64,000 bases of DNA, taken from positions 9,281,501 to 9,345,500 of the forward strand of contig NC_135553.1 of assembly GCF_964340395.1 (NCBI RefSeq), given 5' to 3'. A program made the translations under genes and the position numbers. Shown here one piece after another: positions 14,301-24,942 of the stretch. The notes beneath the pieces are model-generated. The model searched no databases and had not been told where the DNA came from. It saw nothing but the letters and a program-made list of their open reading frames with translations. The first letter of the stretch is position 1, and each line of letters begins with the position of its first letter. The DNA comes from Glandiceps talaboti. Lineage: Eukaryota; Hemichordata; Enteropneusta; Spengelidae.

Positions 14301-16586
14301 GTTTCACTTGTCCATTCTCAGGGCTGTTTGAATGCAACATCGGATGACAGATACGTGGCATACCTTCACCCCGCCTTTTTCTACGAATCGTCCACACTGG
14401 TCGACCCTAATGATGAATCCAAGGGTTATGTAGAGTATGATGTTGATTCCATTGAAGCTAACCAACAGGCAAGTTTGAATCCTTCATTCGATGTATTTTA
14501 CAGATGTTATTTTTTGTCCACTAAAAGATGACAAAAGGGTATTCACACAACAAGTCATCCCTCACATTTAGACAATCGACCCAGACACTGACAACATTTA
14601 ACACATTAACATACCAAATACATTATTTACTCAAAGCTATTTCTCTCACAAGTTACGAAAAATATCATGACACTAAATTACAAGACTTTAGAGAAGCATT
14701 GCTTTCCTAGGCTAGGTATTAAAAGGGTTGTGGGTGGTGGCCACGTCTCGGTTAAGTTGATAGCACGGTGTTTGAATCTTTCAGTCTTGTAACTTTATTT
14801 AAGACGTGTATTTTTTTTCTTTAGGAATTGGACAGTTATGAGTATATACACGAACCAGACATCCATCGATCCGTGTTCACTAACAAAGCCCTTTCCGGAG
14901 AAGCCCGACTTTACACTATAACGAACGTTTTCAAACTGATGCCGAGAAATGAGCCGGAAGGAACTAGTAGTACTGTTGGTCCAACTTCGAACACCACTAG
15001 TGGTGGAGGAGGTGGAGGAAGGAAAAGGAGAGAAGTCGTAATGGATTTGGTTAGAAGAGATTTGGAAGAGTCGTCGAAGTTGGCTCAAACTACTAACCAA
15101 ATATTCCAATTTGCTGGATGCCCTGATAACAGCGAATTTGACTTTGTACATAGGGACTGTGTGTGCCTAGAGCAGAACGAAGTTTACTCCACTGATACGT
15201 TCAAATGTGAAGATATAGAAGGCCGGGTGAAGGTAATTATCTTGCAAAGACCACTCCATACATCTTGAAGCAATGAGACCATGCCGCCATTTAACTCGAA
15301 CCACCACGTGAGATGCACATTAGGGATCAAAATAATTTTACTCGGCACGTAATTGGTAGCTTCAAAAGTAGCTTGTATATTGCAAATTGTACAGAACGCA
15401 GTACTGACCTCGGAACAGTTTTAGTAAAATGCAATGGAAACGTTGAACACAAATATAGTCGAATGGATCAGTAATGGGATTTATTTTTTGGAAATTTAAT
15501 TATTAAGACGTTAAGAGTTGTTAAACATAAAAAATAAAAATGAAAGAACAGTCAAATTGCAAAGAGCTGAAGAAAGTAGTAATTTGTAAACAAACCGGGT
15601 AAGCACAAGTAATCAAACTTTATGCATGTTTCAGTATTATATGTGGTCAAGCAACACAGCATGCGCATGTACAGACTGGGCGTGACGTAGTGATTACTGG
15701 CGTTTACCCACTTTGTCTACAAATAACTTGCTAAAAAACAGTTTGTCTTGTGAACTTGCGTTTACTGTTGCTATGGAGTTAGAATGTGTAGGTTCGCGTT
15801 GCTTTTAAAAGCAGAAATAGATAGTAATTTATTAAGGCCTAACAAAATATTGTGTCGTTCCGATTACGCTCAATTTTAGAATAGGTAGGGTAGGTAGATT
15901 TTTATTTTATGTATTTATATATATATATATATATATTTCATAGGCGAGTGTCTAGTTCAGGTAGTTATGTTTTCCGTTGCTTTCCATATGGTCTCTTGTT
16001 GTTTTTTATCATTAGATGTACAGCCATTACAGATTGGAAGAACAATTTTATACCGTCTTTTTTAAGTTGTCAGATTTCGCATCCACCATTTCTCGCGATT
16101 TTATTACTTTTTTTCCTCTGATACATAAAGTTTAGGGTCGGCGTGAAAAAACTAGGTGGGGTCGGGTAACCGGAGCCAATTTTTTTTTTAGATCTAATTA
16201 AAATTCCGAAATAAATACCCATTTCTCCTTCACGTACACATTACAAGATTTAATAACCATGCTGATTGGACATGGTACATGAAAGCTTACATTGCTAGCT
16301 GGAACAGCTTTGACACAACGCACGCAGATCATATTTTGGACTCCCTATCTTTGTTGAAAAACACAATCATGAAAGAATGGAAACAAAACTTGCCTCTGTA
16401 TTACAAGTTTTTAATTTCACAGACTTCTAGTATCCAAAAACTTATCATTCATCTTAACTAATACATGTCTACTCTTTTATTTTGTAGATTTTCCCGAAAG
16501 ACGACAACGCAAACGCGGGAAGTGTAAACATTTTGGCAACAACTACTATCCTGGCTTGTATTTTTGCAGCGTTTTTCGTCATATAA
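3656..16586 (+). CDS. secreted GPI-anchored protein with SRCR-like, fibrinogen-related and ZP-like regions (17 exons)
   Basis: Exons: 3656-3821, 4978-5159, 5970-6114, 6748-6955, exon 5 about 7183-7752 (interrupted by a MITE), 7838-7936, 8647-8789, 9287-9412, 9612-9779, 10294-10592, 11669-12002, 12610-12777, 13400-13559, 13751-13940, 14322-14468, 14825-15232, 16488-16586. Without exon 5 the phases join to exactly 1,013 codons plus TAA. Start: first ATG giving a signal peptide (SVVSWIFIWGIQLLFPVNA). Exons 8-9 encode a six-cysteine SRCR-like module. Exons 10-11 form a complete fibrinogen-related domain (YCDMTRNGGGWTLI, then IWEAP, NPAPW, IWYWFKE). Exons 12-16 look ZP-like and end in a basic RKRRE furin-type site. 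The last exon is a hydrophobic tail (ILATTTILACIFAAFFVI) with no cytoplasmic segment, as in GPI signals. It probably acts at the cell surface or in secreted matrix. The fibrinogen-related call is strong, SRCR good, ZP tentative. Intron 15 has a GC donor. Confidence 0.8.
3990..4235. mobile_element. possible hAT-like MITE remnant in intron 1
   Basis: The left part is rich in GGGCTGGG/GGGTTGGG and the right part in the complementary CCCAGCCC/CCCAACC. The right side ends ACCCGGG...TTTTAGGGTGTGCACCC, resembling the ends of some hAT elements. Left terminus and target duplication were not resolved. It lies between exons 1 and 2 of the fibrinogen/SRCR gene. Confidence 0.3.
5206..5273 (+). repeat. 68-bp direct repeat, left copy flanking MITE A
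   Basis: Begins ATTGGGGCCCATGC and ends CACGTTATCC. It is matched, with about six substitutions, at 5731-5798 directly after the MITE. Much longer than any usual target-site duplication. Confidence 0.8.
5277..5730. mobile_element. MITE copy A (intron 2), about 454 bp
   Basis: The ends are inverted repeats: left AGTTGCAATAACTGTAGCG; right is the complement of AGCTGCAATAATTGTAGCG. Inversion extends inward through the CGTTTGYTGTGATTTTGAG segment and a second inner pair around 5385 and 5620. No coding capacity. The same family occurs at 7245-7667. Non-autonomous DNA transposon; superfamily not assigned. Confidence 0.75.
5731..5798 (+). repeat. 68-bp direct repeat, right copy flanking MITE A
   Basis: Diverged direct repeat of 5206-5273, starting at the base after the MITE end. 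Either a segmental duplication around the insertion or the outer part of a larger composite element. Confidence 0.8.
7245..7667. mobile_element. MITE copy B inside exon 5, 9-bp target duplication
   Basis: Same family as 5277-5730, about 423 bp, inverted ends AGCTGCAATAATTGTAGCG. It is flanked by the 9-bp direct repeat GCTCGGTTG (7236-7244 and 7668-7676). Removing the element and one repeat fuses the left and right coding segments in frame (…TTGSV|VPLKCGEG…), so the insertion seems to have landed in coding sequence. Confidence 0.75.
9916..9952. repeat. (CA)n/(CG)n microsatellite in intron 9
   Basis: Alternating purine-pyrimidine CA repeat passing into CACGCGCA. No coding role. Confidence 0.9.
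11259..11301. repeat. poly(T) tract in intron 10
   Basis: An uninterrupted run of about 43 T. It could be the tail of an old minus-strand retrocopy, but no adjacent retroelement sequence is recognisable. Confidence 0.9.
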
Positions 16587-16737
16587 ATAATTTGTTTATT
16601 TAATCATATTTGATGTTTTGATGTAAATTGCTCTATAGATACATATATGTAAATAATTATAAATTAAAAAAAAACATCTATCGCTACTACCAGCGTTTGA
16701 ACTATACGGATCTTTCGTTGTGGATTTTGTAGAATGA

Positions 16738-16833
16738 TAGCCTTATACCTAGAGCGTTGATCTGTACTCCAGATAGTTCTCGGAACTCTTGTGACAGCTA
16801 TCGGAGTACCAGATCAGCGCCGTAGATAGGCTA
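16738..16833. other. imperfect hairpin, about 38-bp arms, downstream of the fibrinogen/SRCR gene
   Basis: Left arm starts TAGCCTTATACCTAGAGCG; the right arm complement starts TAGCCTATCTACGGCGC. Both run on through TGATCTG and a TACTCC-GATAG segment, with a loop near 20 bases. The size would suit either a tiny MITE or a small-RNA precursor; nothing distinguishes them here. Confidence 0.45.
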
Positions 16834-17204
16834 GTAGAATGAATGTTTATGACGAATGAATGGTTGTGACAAGTGTATAATTTCCCAAATTTACAATTGT
16901 TTACCCCCTGTAATGCATGCTATAAGTAATCTACTTTCCAGTGGTTCTTTGAACAGTTTATCATGTTCGATATTCCTGCGTCAATGGAAAGAATTCTTTC
17001 TGAATGGTCTTCTAAAATGAACATAACCCCCCCCCCCCCGATCACATCTTGCTTTCACCGTATAGTGTCTAGTATCCCTTCGCAGATGTGATTGGTGATG
17101 TACATTTAAAGTTGCAAGGTTTGTAGAGTTACTGTGAACTGGGCATTGAATTATCGGTGGCAGGTGTTTTCACATTTCTTCGTACAAGGGGAGAGAATAC
17201 GTGT

Positions 17205-17325
17205 ACATCCGTGTGTGTGTGTGCGCGCGTGCATGCATGCATGCATATATATATACACATGTATGCATGCATGTACATACACATGTATGCATGTATATAT
17301 ACACATGTATGTATGCATGCATGTA

Positions 17326-17402
<77 letters not shown>
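17205..17402. repeat. compound (GT)/(TGCA)/(TATGCA)/(AT) microsatellite
   Basis: A GT tract, TGCATGCA and TATACACATGTATGCA repeats, then about 75 bp of pure AT. It lies where unit 2 of the duplication has different sequence (29720-30350). Confidence 0.9.
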
Positions 17403-17406
<4 letters not shown>

Positions 17407-18180
17407 TTCATTTGCTATATTTCATCACTTTTCACTACATCCAATTCACGTGCGAAATATGCGAGTTTATTATTTTTAAAATCCATGTTCACGTTCATGG
17501 GTGCAAGATTACACGTAAAAGGCCTACTGAAGTACATTACTAATCTGTGTTTTATATTTTGTACAAACGGAAATCTTAGCTTTGCTTTAGTTTTAAAACG
17601 ATATACGATTTTCTTGTACCGCAAATGTACATATACATTCGAATATTTGTAAGGGACTTCCTTTTACCTGTATAAGTTGACGGGTTTTTCCCTTCAGTTG
17701 AAAATTCGAGTTACCACCCTTTAATAGCAGAAACACTTTTCCAAAAATTGATCAGTATATTTCTTATGAAAGATTGCGATAAAAAACGATCCTGAAGAAG
17801 AGCAATAGATTATTAAAATTTTGAATTTCGTTGCAAGAGGTAATAAAATTTGATGCGGTTATATATCTATTAAATTCAACTTTATACCAAGATTTAATAA
17901 ATGAATACATTAATATAATTTCTATGATGGAAAAGTTTACAAGTTGTTGTATATACCTGGTATGTACCTTTATGGTTATTGACCAAGGAAAATACAATTG
18001 CACAAAAATCATTCTTATAAAAAAAAATTAGATGTATGTACACAGGTACATGAACTTTTTTGTATAATATTTGTATATTTCTAGGGGTCCTCTTAACAAT
18101 TTAATTTATGGAAAGAATTTGCATATTTTTGTAAATCTACCCGCGGAAGACATGTCCATATAGCGGAAACGGTGAACGTG

Positions 18181-18282
18181 TAGACTGTAAGCTACGCCAT
18201 GACGTTCCGCCCACACAGGCCTCCTCAAGGGGTTGGCCGATGTGTGAGGGCGCCCCATCACGGCTTACCTTACAGTCTGGTA
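18181..18282. mobile_element. about 100-bp hairpin element, copy 1
   Basis: Starts TAGACTGTAAGCTACGCC and ends with the near complement (GGCTTACCTTACAGTCT). Almost the whole length folds on itself. Related copies lie at 31157-31255 and 51659-51765, with a partial copy at 60493-60535. Confidence 0.65.
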
Positions 18283-18385
18283 ATCGTGATGTTCAATACT
18301 TGTATCACCCAAATGGTATTTTCGGTCATGACATTACAGTACTTTGAGGCGAGAGATCAAAGGTCATACAAATATCGCGCAATAA

Positions 18386-21300
18386 TTATTGCGAGAGTTC
18401 AAAGGTCATATCAAGGTCACTATCTTTCATCCATTCCTTGTAGGCTTTGTCGAAATTCTCATTTTCGGCAACAGTAAAATGTTCCTTCCAACCGCCAACT
18501 TTACCTGTAGAGATAGAAACACGTGATAGTACATCAGTTTGCCTGAGATGCCATTTTAAAGTTTATATACAGTCAAACCTGTGTATAGTGGTCACCCAAG
18601 GGACTGGGGAAAAGTGACCACTATAGAGAGGTGGCCTTTCTGTAGAGGGTAATAACCATTTGGATGAATTGATTAGGGTCAGTTACTGCTTCTGGCATTG
18701 AAACCCCCCCCCCCCACATACACACACACAGTAGTTAATAGTCCCCCCCCCAAAAAAAAAAAAAATGTGGGAATAAAAATTGCTCTACTATGTTGAAAAC
18801 TAATTTCATTGAATATTAAACTGATGATTTGCAAAAATAATTAACTTCTGTCAATATTTATTATTCCCGAGTATATGTATGACATTTACGAATTAAAGAA
18901 AGTGTTGTGATAGTTTCGAACTTTGATTAATAAATTCATGTCAAAACTTGAATGGGCATATTATGCACAACGTATACACAGTTTAGAACACTGACCCACA
19001 CACAGAGACCCCCATACACACACAAACGGACGGATGGACAGACAAACACACAGACAGACGGACGGACGAACGAGAGAACTCCACCGAGGGTGACCCTAAA
19101 ACGAATGACAACCTGAATGACGGAAAACGAATGACAGCATTTCTAGGTGGTAAACAGTGGAATGACACCCTTTTCTACATTCAGTTAGTTGAATGACACC
19201 CTCTGCACTGTAGAACCACTGGAATGACAGCCGCCACTCTATAAAATAAGTGGAATGACAGCATTTTTAATGCTTTGGAACTGGAATGACAGCATTTCTA
19301 GGTGGTAAACAGTGGAATGACACCCTTTTCTACATTCAGTTAGTTGAATGACACCCTCTGCACTGTAGAACCACTGGAATGACAGCCGCCACTCTATAAA
19401 ATAAGTGGAATGACAGCATTTTTAATGCTTTGGAACTGGAATGACAGCATTTCTAGGTGGTAAACAGTGGAATGACACCCTTTTCTACAATCAGTTAGTT
19501 GAATGACACACTCTGCACTGTAGAACCAGTGGAATGACAGCCGCCACTCTATAAAATAAGTGGAATGACAGCATTTTCAATGCTTTGGAACTGGAATGAC
19601 AGCATTTCTAGGTGGTAAACAGTGGAATGACACCCTTTTCTACAATCAGTTAGTTGAATGACACCCTCTGCACTGTAGAACCACTGGAATGACAGCCGCC
19701 ACTCTATAAAATAAGTGGAATGACAGCATTTTTAATGCTTTGGAACTGGAATGACAGCATTTCTAGGTGGTAAACAGTGGAATGACACCCTTTTCTACAT
19801 TCAGTTAGTTGAATGACACCCTCTGCACTGTAGAACCACTGGAATGACAGCCGCCACTCTATAAAATAAGTGGAATGACAGCATTTTTAATGCTTTGGAA
19901 CTGGAATGACAGCATTTCTAGGTGGTAAACAGTGGAATGACACCCTCTTCTACAATCAGTTAGTTGAATGACACACTCTGCACTGTAGAACCAGTGGAAT
20001 GACAGCCGCCACTCTATAAAATGGTGGAATGACAGCATTTTCAATGCTTTGGAACTGGAATGACAGCATTTCTAGGTGGTAAACAGTGGAATGACACCCT
20101 TTTCTACATTCAGTTAGTTGAATGACACCCTCTGCACTGTAGAACCACTGGAATGACAGCCGCCACTCTATAAAATAAGTGGAATGACAGCATTTTTAAT
20201 GCTTTGGAACTGGAATGACAGCATTTCTAGGTGGTAAACAGTGGAATGACACCCTTTTCTACATTCAGTTAGTTGAATGACACCCTCTGCACTGTAGAAC
20301 CACTGGAATGACAGCCGCCACTCTATAAAATAAGTGGAATGACAGCATTTTTAATGCTTTGGAACTGGAATGACAGCATTTCTAGGTGGTAAACAGTGGA
20401 ATGACACCCTTTTCTACAATCAGTTAGTTGAATGACACACTCTGCACTGTAGAACCAGTGGAATGACAGCCGCCACTCTATAAAATAAGTGGAATGACAG
20501 CATTTTCAATGCTTTGGAACTGGAATGACAGCATTTCTAGGTGGTAAACAGTGGATTGACACCCTTTTCTGCATTCAGTTAGTTGAATGACACCCTCTGC
20601 ACTGTAGAACCACTGGAATGACAGCCGCCACTCTATAAAATAAGTGGAATGACAGCATTTTTAATGCTTTGGAACTGGAATGACAGCATTTCTAGGTGGT
20701 AAACAGTGGAATGACACCCTTTTCTACATTCAGTTAGTTGAATGACACCGTCTGCACTGTAGAACCACTGGAATGACAGCCGCCACTCTATAAAATAAGT
20801 GGAATGACAGCATTTTTAATGCTTTGGAACTGGAATGACAGCATTTCTAGGTGGTAAACAGTGGAATGACACCCTTTTCTACAATCAGTTAGTTGAATGA
20901 CACCCTCTGCACTGTAGAACCACTGGAATGACAGCCGCCACTCTATAAAATAAGTGGAATGACAGCATTTTTAATGCTTTGGAACTGGAATGACAGCATT
21001 TCTAGGTGGTAAACAGTGGAATGACACCCTTTTCTACATTCAGTTAGTTGAATGACACCCTCTGCACTGTAGAACCACTGGAATGACAGCCGCCACTCTA
21101 TAAAATAAGTGGAATGACAGCAGTGGTTCTACAGTGCAGAGGGTGTCATTCAACTAACTGAATGTAGAAAAGGGTGTCATTCCACTGTTTACCACCTAGA
21201 AATGCTGTCATTCCAGTTCCAAAGCATTAAAAATGCTGTCATTCCACTTATTTTATAGAGTGGCGGCTGTCATTCCAGTGGTTCTACAGTGTTGAGGGTG

Positions 21301-24300
21301 TCATTCAACTAACTGAATGTAGAAAAGGGTGTCATTCCACTGTTTACCACCTATAAATGCTGTCATTCCAGTTCCAAAGCATTGAAAATGTTGTCATTCC
21401 ACTTATTTTATAGAGTGGCGGCTGTCATTCCACTGGTTTTACAGTGCAGAGGGTGTCATTCAACTAACTGAATGTAGAAAAGGGTGTCATTCCACTGTTT
21501 ACCACCTAGAAATGCTGTCATTCCAGTTCTAAAGCATTGAAAATGCTGTCATTCCACTTATTTTATAGAGTGGCGGCTGTCATTCCAGTGGTTCTACAGT
21601 GCAGAGTGTGTCATTCTACTAACTGATCGTAGAAAAGGGTGTCATTCCACTATTTACCACCTAGAAATGCTGTCATTCCAGTTCTAAAGCATTGAAAATG
21701 CTGTCATTCCACTTATTTTATAGAGTGGCGGCTGTCATTCCACTGGTTCTACAGTGCAGAGTGTGTCATTCAACTAACTGAATGTAGAAAAGGGTGTCAT
21801 TCCACTGTTTACCACCTAGAAATGCTGTCATTCCAGTTCTAAAGCATTGAAAATGCTGTCATTCCACTTATTTTATAGAGTGGCGGCTGTCATTCCAGTG
21901 GTTCTACAGTGCAGAGGGTGTCATTCAACTAACTGAATGTAGAAAAGGGTGTCATTCCACTGTTTACCACCTAGAAATGCTGTCATTCCAGTTCTAAAGC
22001 ATTGAAAATGCTGTCATTCCGCTTATTTTATAGAGTGGCGGCTGTCATTCCACTGGTTCTACAGTGCAGAGTGTGTCATTCAACTAACTGAATGTAGAAA
22101 AGGGTGTCATTCCACTGTTTACCACCTAGAAATGCTGTCATTCCAGTTCTAAAGCATTGAAAATGCTGTCATTCCACTTATTTTATAGAGTGGCGGCTGT
22201 CATTCCACTGGTTCTACAGTGCAGAGTGTGTCATTCAACTAACTGAATGTAGAAAAGGGTGTCATTCCACTGTTTACCACCTAGAAATGCTGTCATTGCA
22301 GTTCCAAAGCATTGAAAATGCTGTCATTCCACTTATTTTATAGAGTGGCGGCTGTCATTCCAGTGGTTCTACAGTGTTGAGGGTGTAATTCAACTAACTG
22401 AATGTAGAAAAGGGTGTCATTCCACTGTTTACCACCTAGAAATGCTGTCATTCCAATTCCAAAGCATTAAAAATGCTGTCATTCCACTTATTTTATAGAG
22501 TGGCGGCTGTCATTCCAGTGGTTCTACAGTGTTGAGGGTGTCATTCAACTAACTGAATGTAGAAAAGGGTGTCATTCCACTGTTTACCACCTATAAATGC
22601 TGTCATTCCAGTTCCAAAGCATTGAAAATGTTGTCATTCCACTTATTTTATAGAGTGGCGGCTGTCATTCCACTGGTTTTACAGTGCAGAGGGTGTCATT
22701 CAACTAACTGAATGTAGAAAAGGGTGTCATTCCACTGTTTACCACCTAGAAATGCTGTCATTCCAGTTCCAAAGCATTAAAATGCTGTCATTCCACTTAT
22801 TTTATAGAGTGGCGGCTGTCATTCCAGTGGTTCTACAGTGCAGAGTGTGTCATTCAACTAACTGATTGTAGAAAAGGGTGTCATTCCACTGTTTACCACC
22901 TAGAAATGCTGTCATTCCAGTTCCAAAGCTTTGAAAATGCTGTCATTCCACTTATTTTATAGAGTAGCGGCTGTCATTCCAGTGGTTCTACAGTGCAGAG
23001 TGTGTCATTCAACTAACTGAATGTAGAAAAGGGTGTCATTCCACTGTTTACCACCTAGAAATGCTGTCATTCCAGTTCTAAAGCATTGAAAATGCTGTCA
23101 TTCCACTTATTTTATAGAGTGGCGGCTGTCATTCCAGTGGTTCTACAGTGCAGAGTGTGTCATTCTACTAACTGATCGTAGAAAAGGGTGTCATTCCACT
23201 ATTTACCACCTAGAAATGCTGTCATTCCAGTTCTAAAGCATTGAAAATTCTGTCATTCCACTTATTTTATAGAGTGGCGGCTGTCATTCCAGTGGTTCTA
23301 CAGTGCAGAGTGTGTCATTCAACTAACTGAATGTAGAAAAGGGTGTCATTCCACTATTTACCACCTAGAAATGCTGTCATTCCAGTTCTAAAGCATTGAA
23401 AATTCTGTCATTCCACTTATTTTATAGAGTGGCGGCTGTCATTCCAGTGGTTCTACAGTGCAGAGTGTGTCATTCAACTAACTGAATGTAGAAAAGGGTG
23501 TCATTCCACTGTTTACCACCTAGAAATGCTGTCATTCCAGTTCCAAAGCATTAAAAATGCTGTCATTCCACTTATTTTATAGAGTGGCGGCTGTCATTCC
23601 ACTTGTTTTACAGTGCAGAGGGTGTCATTCAACTAACTGAATGTAGAAAAGGGTGTCATTCCACTGTTTACCACCTAGAAATGCTGTCATTCCAGTTCTA
23701 AAGCATTGAAAATGCTGTCATTCCACTTATTTTATAGAGTGGCGGCTGTCATTCCAGTGGTTCTACAGTGCAGAGTGTGTCATTCTACTAACTGATCGTA
23801 GAAAAGGGTGTCATTCCACTATTTACCACCTAGAAATGCTGTCATTCCAGTTCTAAAGCATTGAAAATTCTGTCATTCCACTTATTTTATAGAGTGGCGG
23901 CTGTCATTCCAGTGGTTCTACAGTGCAGAGTGTGTCATTCAACTAACTGAATGTAGAAAAGGGTGTCATTCCACTGTTTACCACCTAGAAATGCTGTCAT
24001 TCGTCTTCCGTCATTCAGGTTGTCATTCGTTTTAGGGTCACCCCTCCACCGACCCACCCCCACACTCGAAGGTATGACAACCTGTGACGTACCTTTCCGA
24101 ATGAACGGCGACGCCTCTGATGCGTTCACTTTCAATGTGTTAGCACAATAATCAGCCTTCAATGCCATAGGGTTTTTCTTCATGCTATCAAAACTACAGT
24201 GATGGGCGATTCTTTCAACTGCTTCGTCGTCCAATTTTACTTCGAGGAATTCTGCAACTTTACGAACTGAATTTTGTAGGTTCTACAAACAAACAAATTA

Positions 24301-24881
24301 TGAATACTAATTAATCTCATTTACACAATGATTAATACATGTATAAATATTTCTTTACATGTAGAAAAGCATTTGTTTTAATTATACGTTATACTGTTTG
24401 GCATGGCAGAAGTATACTAGAGGAGTGGGAGAACACGTCATGAATTTTATCATTAGAAACTTTTTGTTGAGTGTTGTTTCAATCAAATCTTACCATACGT
24501 TGTTGTCGGTTCGAAACGACGCTCACATGCTTTGGGCATTTCCTCTAAACACATGAGATTAATAGCGTGAATAAAAAAATATGATTATGAGAAAAGAGCA
24601 GAAACTAAAACACACGCGCATTGCAGAAATGAAATTGTAATTACAAACCCTTTTCATGTCCTCAAAAGTCACAAAGAGGACGTTTGGTTCGTGTCGTCTA
24701 TTCCACCAAGTCGTCACGTGATCTCGCCAAGGGGTTCCATCGTCTGAGATATTTGAAGGAAATAAAAAAATAAACAGCTATATGTAGGGGTTTAAACTAC
24801 GCTATTCTTGCTATTGTACGGATATCACATCTTTGACAACTTCCTTGTTTTGTTCTTATTTTCTTTTGCTTTGTCGATTTT

Positions 24882-24942
<61 letters not shown>

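Larger units (their letters stand above)
19088..24043. mobile_element. 4,956-bp foldback transposable element with satellite arms
   Basis: Termini begin GGGTGACCCTAAAACGAA on both strands; the first 60-odd bases of the two ends differ at one position. The arms are pure tandem repeat: about 13 units of 155 bp in one orientation (19137-21120), then about 18.6 inverted units (21121 to about 24003). They meet with no unique spacer. Each 155-bp unit is five 31-bp modules opening with GGAATGACA or TGAATGACA and closing AGT or ACT. The subterminal region holds further GAATGAC motifs at other spacing. There is no open frame, so it is non-autonomous. Ends are fixed by the 9-bp target duplication and the empty site in sulfotransferase copy 2. 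Long nested-repeat arms with 9-bp duplications recall Drosophila FB elements and Mutator-like foldbacks; superfamily is inference. Confidence 0.93.

Noticed and set aside
19137-24003. Regular 31-bp spaced repeats resembling a CRISPR array
   Set aside because: The 31-bp modules are joined directly and repeat as a 155-bp unit, so there are no unique spacers; the host is eukaryotic and no cas genes exist.
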